Notes under the pieces: generated by a model | What the model was told of the DNA's origin: nothing | The model's database searches: none | The model's input: the letters and a program-made list of their open reading frames with translations, nothing else | Assembly: GCF_016583985.1 (NCBI RefSeq) | Contig: NZ_NRSD01000004.1 | Coordinates: 186,001 to 250,000, forward strand | Direction: 5' to 3' | Source: Thiocapsa imhoffii | Lineage (GTDB): Bacteria; Pseudomonadota; Gammaproteobacteria; Chromatiales; Chromatiaceae | Length of the DNA stretch: 64,000 bases | Position numbers and translations under genes: made by a program | In this document: piece by piece, positions 44,763-53,906 of the stretch | How the letters are laid out: every line of letters starts with the position of its first letter | How positions within the stretch are numbered: the first letter of the stretch is position 1

Positions 44763-47700
44763 TTGCGCAACCGCTCCAGGATGATTCTCACGCAGGCGCA
44801 ACGGTCGACAACCGGATGGGTCGCACTCACCGTCGCGTTGACGATGAGTGTCTTGATCGTCCACCAGGCAGCCATTGACATCCCCTCTAGGACGCGCGCG
44901 CAGCAGGAAATGATCGCGAGCGCCTTGCTCGAGCGCCTCGCCGCCGCCATCCCACTGGAACTCGATGAGGCCGATACGCATTGGGTCGAGCGACTCCTCG
45001 CCCTGGAACGTCTCGACCTTCAGGTGCTTGAGCTTGACCTGATCGCGGACGCACCAGGAGAGCCGGTAGGAACCTTCACGTCGACCCAGGTTGGCTGGTT
45101 CGACGGGGACAGCGCCACGCGGTCGAACCTGCTTGACGCGGCACGCACAGCGGCGATGCAACCACAGTTCGCCACCCTGACCGAGCCGCGCCGCCTCCTC
45201 GCCATCATGGCGCTCGGCGATCCTCCAGCAACACCGAGCCCCAGCAACGCTGCGCCGCCGCCCCTCCCGGTCGTCTCGTTGGTGATGGAGCTCGCGGCCA
45301 TCGAAGCGGCACAACGCCGACAGTTGCTCGCCTGGACGAATCCATTGATCTGGCTCTTCGCGGCCGCTCTCGTGCTCTCCATCACCCTGATAACAAACGC
45401 ATCCCCCCATCAGGCGGGCACCAGCACCCAGGGGGGTCGCACGCTCCTGAATCGCGCGACCGAGACGCCGCTCCATGGGGTTCGAGCAACGGATGCCTTC
45501 AGTCAACGCCTCGCGGATCTCGAGCACATTCTTGATATCGCCGCGGTCGTGCTGGTCGGGATCGACGCGCGGGGGCACGTTCGACTCGTCAACCGCAAGG
45601 CGTGCTTGGTGTTAGGCCTGGCGCGCGATCAGATCATCGGTCGTGACTGGGTCGACACCTTCATCCCGGAGCGGGAGCGTCCTCGGACCCGGCACATCCT
45701 AGCCAACCTGATCGACGTGGAGCAGGCCGACCACGCAGAACTCATCTCCGGGATCGAGGGTGCGCTCCTCTGCGCGGACGGATCAGAGCGTCTGATCGAG
45801 TGGAACAACAGCCGGATCTTGGATCCGGCGGGTCACATTATCGGCGCCCTGGGTTCAGGCACCGACATCACCGAACGCAAGCAGGCTGAGCGGGCCCTGT
45901 CCTATCTGGTGACCCTCGAGACGGTCCTGGTCGAGACCTCGCGCTCCTTGGTCGCGGCCCCGGCCGACGCCGTCGGGCCAGTGGTCGAAAATGCATTGGG
46001 CGCGGTCGCCCGCCGCATGCATGCCGATCGGGCCTACGTCTTCGTGCTGAGCCGCGATGGCCTGAGTATGCGCAACACCCACGAGTGGAGCGCGAGCGGC
46101 TTGGGCTTGATGAATGAGTCGAGTGCCCCGCGCGTGCCCACCTCGCTCATCCCGCGCTGGATGGAAACCCTCCAGTACGGTGATGACATTCGCATCGACG
46201 ACGTGGCGCGACTACCCGAAACCTGGCGCGTGGATCGGGAGCAACTCGAGCAGCTCGAAGTGCGCGCGGTGGCGGCCGTTGCCTTGCGTGTTGCCGGGCG
46301 GCTCGGCGGATTCGTTGCCATCGAAATGGTCAGCGAACCGCGTGTTTGGCGCGATTCGGAGATGCGGGCGCTCGGTTTTCTTGGTGATCTGATCGGGGGG
46401 GCCTTCGAGCGACGACGCAATGAACTGAAACTGATCGAGAGTCGGCGCAAACTTGAAGAAATCGCCCTCTACGACCCCTTGACCAGACTCCCAAACCGGC
46501 GGCTGCTCGCCGAGCGCATGGACGAGGCGGTTGCGCAAGCACGTGAGCGTGGCGATCTGCTCGGCGTCTGTTACCTGGATCTCGATGGCTTCAAACCCAT
46601 TAACGACACCCTGGGACACAAAATGGGCGATCGGGTTCTGATGACGGTCGCCAGCCGCCTCCGCGCCTGCGTCGGCGAACAGGATACGGTTGCGCGTCTT
46701 GGGGGCGACGAATTCGTGTTGCTCATGACCCACCTGGAGTCCCTCTCGGATTGCGCGGCCGGGCTCGAGCGGGTGCTCGCGTCCCTCGCCCAACCCATTC
46801 TCATCGACGGCGAGACACTCGGGGTCACGGGCAGTCTTGGCGCCACGCTGTTCCCGCAAGACGCAGGGGATGCCGACACCCTGCTGCGACATGCCGACCA
46901 CGCCATGTATCAGGCGAAGCAACAGGGCCGCAACCGCTATCAGTTCTTCAAGTCACTCGACGATCCGTCCGATCAGGCACAGAAGGCCGAGTTGTCGCGC
47001 ATTCGCACCGCGATCGAGGGGCATGAACTGCGCCTGCACGTCCAACCCCGGGTGGACATGCGTTCCGGCCAAATCGTGGGCGTGGAAGCCCTGGTGCGTT
47101 GGGAGCATCCAGAACGCGGGCTCCTGCCGGCACGGGAATTCGTACCGCTCATGAAGGGCGACGAGCTCCTGAAAGACCTCGATTGGTGGGTCATGGAGCA
47201 TGCGCTCGAGCTCCTGGAAGCGTGGCAGCAGGATCACCCTGGATTATCGATGAGCCTGAATCTATCCGGCTGCACGCTTGATGATCCCGCCTTCATCACC
47301 CGCCTGCAGGACGTGCTCGCCCGGCACCCTACGATTGCCCCGGCGCGCCTGCAACTCGAGATCGTTGAATCCGAGGCCCTGCACGATGTCGAGACAACGG
47401 CCTCGGTCATCCGCGCCTGTGCGGTCCTCGATGTGCGTTTCGCGCTGGATGGCTTTGGCAATGGCTATGCGTCACTCACTGATTTTCGCTGCCTCCCGGC
47501 ACAGATCGTCAAGATCGACCAAGTCGTGGTCCGCGATATCCTGCGGTCACGCGACGACCGCTGTCTCGTCGAGGGCGTCATCGGGATTGCGCATGCCTTC
47601 GAGCGCGAGGTCGTGGCCGAGGGTGTCGAATCGGCCATGCATGGACTGCTGTTGATGGACCTCGGATGCCGGCTCGCGCAAGGCTATGGCATCGCCGAAC

Positions 47701-48218
47701 CCATGCCGCCCGAGCAACTCCGAGCCTGGATGACCACCTATGCCGTGCCATACCTATGGAACGAGCGCCCGAAGGTGGATTGGACGGTGGAGGATCTCAC
47801 GCTCTTGAGCCTGGAGGCACTGGTCCGCGGCTGGGTCAAACGGCTCATTCGCAGTGCGTCCTCGGACCCGGCCGCGAGGCCGCTCGAACCGCGCGCCGAA
47901 GCCAGCGAATTCAGCGCCTGGCTTGCGGGTGAAGGGAAGACCCGTTATAGCGACCGGCCGAACTTCATCCCACTCGAAACCTCGCATCAGCGACTCTGCG
48001 AACAGGCCTCACTCCTGCTCGAGGCAAGCCGTTTCGAACGCAGCGCCGCGGTACATCGCATCCCGGCATTGTTCCAGCAACGCGATGCCCTGATCCAGGC
48101 GATTCAAGCCCTGCAACAGGACATCCTGGAAGACAGGGATCGCCACTCGGGACGCATTGTGCGGTCGCAGCATTCCGCTATACTCGAAGCTCGGAATCGC
48201 AGTGCAACGCAGGCATGA
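44763..48218 (+). CDS. Membrane-anchored PAS-GAF-GGDEF-EAL protein with degenerate EAL
   Basis: A 1151-residue signalling protein. Helices near 20-35 and 197-218 flank a periplasmic domain; then come PAS (about 255-375), GAF (about 385-555), GGDEF (intact GGDEF at 647-651) and EAL (E775-A-L). In EAL the DDFGxG motif reads D896-G897-FGNG, so one metal-binding Asp is missing; the other ligands (EIVES, NLSG, KID, AEGVE) remain. A C-terminal ~100 residues resembles the CZB-like segment seen behind EAL domains but lacks its Cys. The start may be TTG 44763 or ATG 44781. It probably makes c-di-GMP; hydrolysis is doubtful. Confidence 0.9.
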   Translation: MRNRSRMILTQAQRSTTGWVALTVALTMSVLIVHQAAIDIPSRTRAQQEMIASALLERLAAAIPLELDEADTHWVERLLALERLDLQVLELDLIADAPGEPVGTFTSTQVGWFDGDSATRSNLLDAARTAAMQPQFATLTEPRRLLAIMALGDPPATPSPSNAAPPPLPVVSLVMELAAIEAAQRRQLLAWTNPLIWLFAAALVLSITLITNASPHQAGTSTQGGRTLLNRATETPLHGVRATDAFSQRLADLEHILDIAAVVLVGIDARGHVRLVNRKACLVLGLARDQIIGRDWVDTFIPERERPRTRHILANLIDVEQADHAELISGIEGALLCADGSERLIEWNNSRILDPAGHIIGALGSGTDITERKQAERALSYLVTLETVLVETSRSLVAAPADAVGPVVENALGAVARRMHADRAYVFVLSRDGLSMRNTHEWSASGLGLMNESSAPRVPTSLIPRWMETLQYGDDIRIDDVARLPETWRVDREQLEQLEVRAVAAVALRVAGRLGGFVAIEMVSEPRVWRDSEMRALGFLGDLIGGAFERRRNELKLIESRRKLEEIALYDPLTRLPNRRLLAERMDEAVAQARERGDLLGVCYLDLDGFKPINDTLGHKMGDRVLMTVASRLRACVGEQDTVARLGGDEFVLLMTHLESLSDCAAGLERVLASLAQPILIDGETLGVTGSLGATLFPQDAGDADTLLRHADHAMYQAKQQGRNRYQFFKSLDDPSDQAQKAELSRIRTAIEGHELRLHVQPRVDMRSGQIVGVEALVRWEHPERGLLPAREFVPLMKGDELLKDLDWWVMEHALELLEAWQQDHPGLSMSLNLSGCTLDDPAFITRLQDVLARHPTIAPARLQLEIVESEALHDVETTASVIRACAVLDVRFALDGFGNGYASLTDFRCLPAQIVKIDQVVVRDILRSRDDRCLVEGVIGIAHAFEREVVAEGVESAMHGLLLMDLGCRLAQGYGIAEPMPPEQLRAWMTTYAVPYLWNERPKVDWTVEDLTLLSLEALVRGWVKRLIRSASSDPAARPLEPRAEASEFSAWLAGEGKTRYSDRPNFIPLETSHQRLCEQASLLLEASRFERSAAVHRIPALFQQRDALIQAIQALQQDILEDRDRHSGRIVRSQHSAILEARNRSATQA

Positions 48219-48385
48219 GCGCGGCACATTCCGAGGTTGGCCCTCTGCCCGCGGTGATTCTGAGCCGCCTCGAGGAGCCGTGCTGAGCCGGCGTCGTCGA
48301 GAACCGACTCGCTCATCCGGCCCGCTCCATCGGGTCCCCTCATCGGGCTGGGTCGAACATCGCGATACAGACGACCGAGGACCCC

Positions 48386-48889
48386 ATGAAGCCACTTGAG
48401 CCCAATTTCAAAACCGCCGATCTCGTCGATCAATACGAAGAGAGCGTGCGCGTCTGTGATCCACTTTTTCGCGACTTCGGAGGGCACACCCGCTTCCATG
48501 GACGCGTGGTCACCCTGAAGTGCTTCGAAGATAATTCGCTGGTCAAAGCGACACTCGCCGAGCCCGGGCACGGCCGCGTGTTGGTCGTCGACGCCGGCGG
48601 ATCCTTGCGCTGTGCCATGCTGGGCGACCTCATCGCGGGCAGCGCGGTCGAACAGGGTTGGGCGGGGGTCATCCTCCATGGCTGCATTCGCGACAGCCGC
48701 GAGATCGCGGCTATGCCGCTCGGGGTCAAGGCCCTCGCCACGCATCCACGCAAGAGCCTCAAGCGCGGCGAGGGACAACGGGATGTTCCGATCACCTTCG
48801 CCGGCGTGCGCTTTGTGCCGGGTGACCTCGTCTACTGTGACGAGGATGGCATCCTGGTCAGTGAAGAGGCCTTGTGTCCTGATCACTGA
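48386..48889 (+). CDS. rraA: RraA family ribonuclease E inhibitor
   Basis: A 167-residue protein of the RraA/HMG aldolase fold. TADLVDQYEESVRVCDPLFRDFGG, VVDAGGSLRCAMLGDLIAGSAVEQGWAGVILHGCIRDS and PRKSLKRGEGQRDVPITFAGV mark the RraA branch that binds RNase E and inhibits it; the aldolase branch shares the fold. GAGGA precedes ATG 48386. It sits between the GGDEF/EAL gene and aceK. Confidence 0.92.
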   Translation: MKPLEPNFKTADLVDQYEESVRVCDPLFRDFGGHTRFHGRVVTLKCFEDNSLVKATLAEPGHGRVLVVDAGGSLRCAMLGDLIAGSAVEQGWAGVILHGCIRDSREIAAMPLGVKALATHPRKSLKRGEGQRDVPITFAGVRFVPGDLVYCDEDGILVSEEALCPDH

Positions 48890-49081
48890 ACAGCCTGCCG
48901 GTCAGCGCCAGGATTCCGGGTCCGGGCCGAGCCCTCCGCTCGTTCGCCGGTCACCGCGCAGCATCTCTGCGATGCATCCTCCGCCCCACTAGCGGAGATC
49001 CTGCCCCGCCGGCGCGCCAGCCAACGTCCCAGGGCGACTTGGAGACGGTAATTCGACAGCTAAATGCCTTGAGGTGATCGC

Positions 49082-50884
49082 ATGGCCTGGACCGAAGCAA
49101 AACAAATCGCCGAGGCGATTCTTGATGGATTCGGTCGTCACTATCGGTTGTTCCGCGAGATCACGGGTGGGGCGCGCACGCGTTTCGAGTCAGCGCAGTG
49201 GGCGCAGGTGCAGGCCGCGGCACGCGAACGCATCACCTTTTACGATGACCGGATTGGTGAAACCGTCGCGCTCCTGCGCCGCGAGTTCCACCTGCGCGAC
49301 CCCAATGACGTCCTGTGGCGCCGGATCAAGATCGAGTATCTGCGCCTGCTCCCCCTGCACCATCAGCCAGAACTCGCGGAAACCTTCTATAATTCCGTCT
49401 TTTGTCGGCTGTTCGATCGCCGTTACTACAATAACAGCTACATCTTCGTCTGGCCGATGATCTCGACTGAGCATCTGGAGGCCGAAATCCCCATTTTCCG
49501 GCCGTACTATCCAGCACGCGACGGTTTCGCGCATGTCATCGCCCGCATGCTCAGCGACATGGGGTTCCAGCGCCCCTTCCGCCACCGTCGCCATGACATC
49601 CGCTGTTTGATGCGTGCGATCCGGGATCGCTTTCCACGGCGACGCACACTGCACCAAAATTTTCAGCTCGCCGTCCTGTCCGAGCCGTTCTACCGCAATA
49701 AGGCGGCCTATATCATCGGCAAGGCGATCAATGGCGCGGATCAAATTCCCTTCGCGATCCCGATCCTCAACGACGAGGGCCATGACCACTCGCCCGGCGG
49801 TCTCTATGTCGACACCCTGTTGTCGGGCGGGGACGAGATATCCGACGTCTTCAGTTTTTCGCGGGCCTATTTCATGGTCGACACCGAAGTGCCAGCGGCG
49901 GTGATCGACTTTTTACGCCCCTTACTCCCGCACAAGGGCAAAGCTGAACTCTACACTGCCATCGGTCTGCAGAAATTCGGCAAGGCGGAATTCTATCGTG
50001 ACTTCCTCAAACATCTTCGCTACTCCGCCGATGACTTCGTGATCGCACCCGGTATCCGCGGCATGGTGATGTGCGTCTTCACACTGCCGTCCTTCCCGTT
50101 CGTCTTCAAGGTGATCAAGGACCGTTTTCCACCACCGAAGGAGATGACGCGCGAAACCGTCAAGGAGAAGTACCAACTCGTCAAGCTGCACGATCGTGTT
50201 GGACGCATGGCGGATTCCTGGGAATATTCCCACGTCGCCTTTCCGCGTCATCGATTTTCGCCAACACTCATCGAGATGTTGGAGAACGATTGCGCAAGTA
50301 GCCTTGAGTCGGACGGTGATCAGCTCATCATCAAACATCTTTATATCGAGCGACGCATGTCGCCGCTGAACCTTTACCTTCACACCGCGGATGATGACGA
50401 CATTCGTCATGCGATCAGCGAGTATGGCAACGCCATTAAACAACTGGCCGCGGCCAATATCTTTCCAGGCGATTTTCTGTTCAAGAATTTCGGGGTGACG
50501 CGCCAGGGTCGCGTGGTCTTCTACGACTATGATGAACTCTGCTATCTGACCGAGTGCAACTTCCGCGAGATCCCAGAGGCGCCTTATCCCGAAATGGAGA
50601 TGGCCGAGGAGGTCTGGTACAGCGTCGGTCCGAACGACGTCTTCCCGGAAGAATTCGAGACCTTTCTCTTGACCGACCCTCGGATTCGTCGGGTCTTTCG
50701 TGAGCTGCACAGTGACTTGCTCGATCCAGGCTGGTGGCGAGCGCGCCAGGATCACATCCGTGCCGGCCACCTCGAGGATGTGTTTCCCTACGCCATCGAC
50801 AGACGGTTTGACTGTGCTCCAGAGCAGGAACGCACGCTGGAGCCTCCTACTTCACACGAATTCAGGATCACCGATGGGTCGTGA
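49082..50884 (+). CDS. aceK: Isocitrate dehydrogenase kinase/phosphatase AceK
   Basis: A 600-residue bifunctional enzyme that phosphorylates and dephosphorylates isocitrate dehydrogenase, diverting isocitrate to the glyoxylate shunt. Hallmarks are ILDGFGRHYRLFREIT, RRYYNNSYIFVWP, GGDEISDVFSFSRAYFMVD, the ATP-binding APGIRGMVMCVFTLPSFPFVFKVIKD with its Lys, and VVFYDYDELCYLTECNFR with the metal-binding Asp. GAGGTGAT (49070-49077) is an excellent ribosome-binding site. The preceding 192 bases show nothing else. Confidence 0.95.
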   Translation: MAWTEAKQIAEAILDGFGRHYRLFREITGGARTRFESAQWAQVQAAARERITFYDDRIGETVALLRREFHLRDPNDVLWRRIKIEYLRLLPLHHQPELAETFYNSVFCRLFDRRYYNNSYIFVWPMISTEHLEAEIPIFRPYYPARDGFAHVIARMLSDMGFQRPFRHRRHDIRCLMRAIRDRFPRRRTLHQNFQLAVLSEPFYRNKAAYIIGKAINGADQIPFAIPILNDEGHDHSPGGLYVDTLLSGGDEISDVFSFSRAYFMVDTEVPAAVIDFLRPLLPHKGKAELYTAIGLQKFGKAEFYRDFLKHLRYSADDFVIAPGIRGMVMCVFTLPSFPFVFKVIKDRFPPPKEMTRETVKEKYQLVKLHDRVGRMADSWEYSHVAFPRHRFSPTLIEMLENDCASSLESDGDQLIIKHLYIERRMSPLNLYLHTADDDDIRHAISEYGNAIKQLAAANIFPGDFLFKNFGVTRQGRVVFYDYDELCYLTECNFREIPEAPYPEMEMAEEVWYSVGPNDVFPEEFETFLLTDPRIRRVFRELHSDLLDPGWWRARQDHIRAGHLEDVFPYAIDRRFDCAPEQERTLEPPTSHEFRITDGS

Positions 50885-51212
50885 CCCCTGATTCGCCATC
50901 TAAGTCGCACGCCGACTGCCACGCGTGCCGCCTCACCGCGGCATCGCCACCGGGGCGTCAGGCTCGCCCCATCGGCGCGTCGAGAATATTCCTGACGATG
51001 GATTGTCTGATGCAAGATGCGGACAGCACTCAGGTCGCGTGCGTCCTGAACGTCACCTCGCAATGTACACGCGACGCCAGACCCGCTCAGGTCGCCTCCG
51101 CTCACCGCCTTTGCAGCGGACAGGAGCAGGATCCAAGACCATACAAAGATGACGGGCAACCCCCACGCCGCCCGCGCAGTCTCCTTGAGAACACCACTGA
51201 ACAGGAGCAACC
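50885..51212. other. 328-base intergenic region after aceK
   Basis: I see no gene, strong hairpin or clear promoter here. AGGAG just before 51213 is the ribosome-binding site of the next gene. Confidence 0.4.
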
Positions 51213-52271
51213 ATGAAGATATTCTCGACGCGGATCGCCCAGATGTGCTGGCCACTGCTCCTGGCCAGTTCACTGGTCACAGCCGCCACCGATGGGCCAG
51301 CCGACCTCGGTCCCGCACTCGTCAATCCCGGATATCAGGAACAGCCAGACTGGTTCAAGAACTCCTTCCTGGATATCCGCGAGGACATCGCCGACGCAAC
51401 GGCCGAGGATCGGCGCCTCATGCTTTATTTCTATCAAGACGGTTGCCCTTACTGCGTCAAGCTGTTGCAGGACAACTTCGGTCAGCCGTCGATCGCCGAT
51501 TACACGCGTGAACAGTTCGACGTGGTCGCCATCAATCTGTGGGGCGATCGTGAGGTCACCGGCTTCTCGGGCGAATCCACCACGGAGAAAGACTTTGGTG
51601 CCGCCCTAAAGGTTCAGTTCACGCCGACCATTCTGATGCTCGACGAGGCGGGACAGGTGGTACTGCGGATCAATGGCTATTTCCCACCTCATCGGTTCCA
51701 AGCGGCCCTACGGTATGTTGCCGAGCGGCGTGAACAGGTCGGCGAATCCTTTGCGGAATTCGTCGCGGATCTCCCCACGGCCGAGGCAACCGGCTCGATG
51801 CACGAGGTCGGCGGCTTCCTGTCCAGTCCACCACGGCTCGCGGAGAACCGCGATCATTCCATGCGTCCCCTGGTCGTGATGTTTGAACAACCGATCTGCC
51901 GAGACTGCGATGAATTGCATCTCGACATCCTGCGCCGCGAGCCGGTCGCCTACTCACTGAGCGCATTCGACGGTGTGGTGTTAGACACCTATTCATCCGA
52001 GCGGATCCAAACCGTCGACGGCCGCGAGATTCCGATTCAAGACTGGGCGAAGGAACTCGGGATCACCTACACCCCGACCCTGGTCTTCTTCGATCCTGCC
52101 GGTCGCGAGGTGTTTCGCACCGAAGGCTACTTCAAGGCCTTCCACATCCATGGTGCCTTGGATTATGTTGCAACCGGCGCCTACCAATGGGAGCCAAGCT
52201 TTCAGCGCTACCTCGCCACACGTCGCGAGCGACTCGCCGAATTGGGCGTTGCGGCCAATCTCATGGACTGA
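51213..52271 (+). CDS. Periplasmic protein with two thioredoxin-like domains
   Basis: A 352-residue exported protein with a signal peptide (about residues 1-25, WPLLLASSLVTAA). Two thioredoxin-fold domains follow: the first with YFYQDGCPYCVKL (C78-P-Y-C81) and FTPTILMLDEAGQVVLRINGYFPP; the second with CRDC at 229-232 and YTPTLVFFDPAGREVFRTEGYFK. Both carry a CxxC and the cis-Pro TPT motif. It resembles SoxW-like/thiol-disulfide reductases of sulfur oxidisers but no sox genes are near, so the partner is unknown. AGGAG precedes the ATG. Confidence 0.82.
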   Translation: MKIFSTRIAQMCWPLLLASSLVTAATDGPADLGPALVNPGYQEQPDWFKNSFLDIREDIADATAEDRRLMLYFYQDGCPYCVKLLQDNFGQPSIADYTREQFDVVAINLWGDREVTGFSGESTTEKDFGAALKVQFTPTILMLDEAGQVVLRINGYFPPHRFQAALRYVAERREQVGESFAEFVADLPTAEATGSMHEVGGFLSSPPRLAENRDHSMRPLVVMFEQPICRDCDELHLDILRREPVAYSLSAFDGVVLDTYSSERIQTVDGREIPIQDWAKELGITYTPTLVFFDPAGREVFRTEGYFKAFHIHGALDYVATGAYQWEPSFQRYLATRRERLAELGVAANLMD

Positions 52272-52562
52272 GCGCGGCGCACATTTTGGATCAGGACGTC
52301 AGCCCCTTCGACCGCAGCGCGCGTCATGTCAGACCACCTGGACTGAATCAGGGGCGCCCGAGGCGACAGCACCGACGGCGGCGTACACCAGGCGTCCGGT
52401 TCAGACAGCCAGATCGGAGGTACGAACAGTCCATTCAGCCGGATTCGGGGGGACCTCGAGAGTCACCGCGGAGGGGCGAGAAAAGGCTGAGAATCGACCG
52501 AACCATTGGAGATGATCGACCCGAGGGAGACTGATGCGGGCCGGCCACCAAGCGCTTTCGCT

Positions 52563-53474
52563 TCAGTGCCCGGTGGTGGTCAGGCTCGCCAGCCAACGTT
52601 GAACGTGCTCGCATCGCCGTTGCTCGATGAGCCGGTTGCGAATCGCCGCACGAACCTCGCTAAAAGCTCGGAGGCACGCGGGATACACACGCTCACAGTA
52701 CAGCAGGTGCGTCCCGCGGGCGGTGATGACGGGCTGGCTCACCACGCCCTCTCGCAAGGAGAACAAGACGAGGTCGAGTTCAGGGGGCAACCGGCCGCGG
52801 TCCACCACGCCGAGCAAACCACCAGCGACAGCGGTCGCACGATCATCTGAATAACGGCGTGCGAGATCGTCGAATTGCTGCGATTCGATACGACCCGCCT
52901 CGCCCAAGGCAGCGGCCAGTTCCGCAAGCCAAGTCGAGGACTTCTCGGCCCCAGCTGGTGAGCTCTCGAGCACCCTGGATGTCACCAGCAGGTGGCGCGC
53001 CAACCTCCGCTCGGGATCAGAGTAACGCTCGGGATGTGCCTGGTATTCGGCCCACTCATCGGCCGCCTCGACGGGCGCATGATCGGCTGCGACGCGTTCC
53101 AACACCACGTCGTAGACCAGTTGACGTCGCAGGCCAGAGGCCAGGGCGTCGATCGTCAGACCATCACGGCCCAGGGCCGTCATGAAGGCGTCTCGGTCAG
53201 GGTAGCAGGCATTGAGATCGGCGATGGCCAGCGAGACATGGCGCGGCAGGATCACCACGCCGAGCGCAGCGGGTGAGGCGAGAACCTGATTCTCAAGATC
53301 GATGTTCAGTTCAGCCTGGCGTGCCGCCTCCGAAAGCTGACGTCCGCTCAGCTCCTCGAGATGGCAACCGAACCGCGCGGTGACCACCCGATGCATGTGA
53401 TAGGAAAAGAGATCGTCATCTGCTTCCTGTGAGTGATCGCTGCTTGGGGTCGAGAGATTGAGTTCGAGTGCCAT
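52563..53474 (-). CDS. nifM: NifM-like parvulin-type peptidyl-prolyl isomerase
   Basis: A 303-residue protein. The N-terminal half (LASPAALGVVILPRHVSLAIADLNACYPDRDAFMTALGRDGLTIDALASGLRRQL) and HPERYSDPERRLARHLLVT match NifM, the isomerase needed to mature nitrogenase NifH. The C-terminal parvulin domain runs through LGVVDRGRLPPELDLVLFSLREGVVSQPVITARGTHLLYCE. No other nif gene is in the window. ATG 53474 was chosen; a GTG eight codons upstream (53498) is possible. The interval 52272-52562 before its stop shows no feature. Confidence 0.83.
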   Translation of the reverse strand: MALELNLSTPSSDHSQEADDDLFSYHMHRVVTARFGCHLEELSGRQLSEAARQAELNIDLENQVLASPAALGVVILPRHVSLAIADLNACYPDRDAFMTALGRDGLTIDALASGLRRQLVYDVVLERVAADHAPVEAADEWAEYQAHPERYSDPERRLARHLLVTSRVLESSPAGAEKSSTWLAELAAALGEAGRIESQQFDDLARRYSDDRATAVAGGLLGVVDRGRLPPELDLVLFSLREGVVSQPVITARGTHLLYCERVYPACLRAFSEVRAAIRNRLIEQRRCEHVQRWLASLTTTGH

Positions 53475-53906
53475 ATCGTTGTCGATTCGATTGCACACGT
53501 TTGAAAGAGAAGGCGGTTCGACTCACCGTCTGGTCGACACCCAGCGCCTGGTTCTCTTGCTCTTTCATCCGTGCGTCTCCATCCGCTCCAGGATTAACCC
53601 GGGCAATCTTACCGCCCGCAAGGCAACGACGAGGCCATCGCGCAAAAATCTTTCACATCGGGTAATCAATCAATAATACAATCAATCAATAAATATTTTT
53701 AATATGATAGAATTTTTTTCTGCGCGAACTCTGATTCTGGGCAGGGTTCTGAGGACACCTGTAAGCAGAGACTCGTGCCGCATGCGCGTCACAAGCCCTG
53801 AGACGATTGGCAGCCGCCGGTGATGCGATGTGCTGGAATCCACTCGGCTCATCACGAACCGAATCCGCTTGGGCAGGACGGGAATGACGCGACAGTCCGA
53901 CCCGGG
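53475..53906 (-). promoter_or_regulatory. AT-rich region upstream of nifM
   Basis: The 432-base gap between the FIST gene and nifM contains a markedly AT-rich stretch (about 53655-53730) unlike its surroundings, with two 13-base direct repeats (see 53664-53692). It presumably holds the nifM promoter. A GGCAC...TGC element near 53766 has the wrong spacing (GG-N11-GC) for sigma-54. No TGT-N10-ACA NifA site was noticed. Confidence 0.4.
53664..53692. repeat. Two 13-bp direct repeats, 16-bp period
   Basis: AATCAATCAATAA occurs at 53664-53676 and again at 53680-53692. The spacing from start to start is 16 bases. The context is AT-rich. They may be a regulator-binding site for nifM, or simply low-complexity sequence. 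Confidence 0.45.

Noticed and set aside
53664-53692. CRISPR-like or phage repeat
   Set aside because: Only two copies of a 13-base AT-rich word, 16 bases apart, with no spacer structure or cas genes.
53766-53781. Possible sigma-54 promoter (GGCAC...TCTGC on the minus strand) upstream of nifM
   Set aside because: GG and GC are separated by 11 bases instead of 10, so the spacing is wrong for sigma-54.
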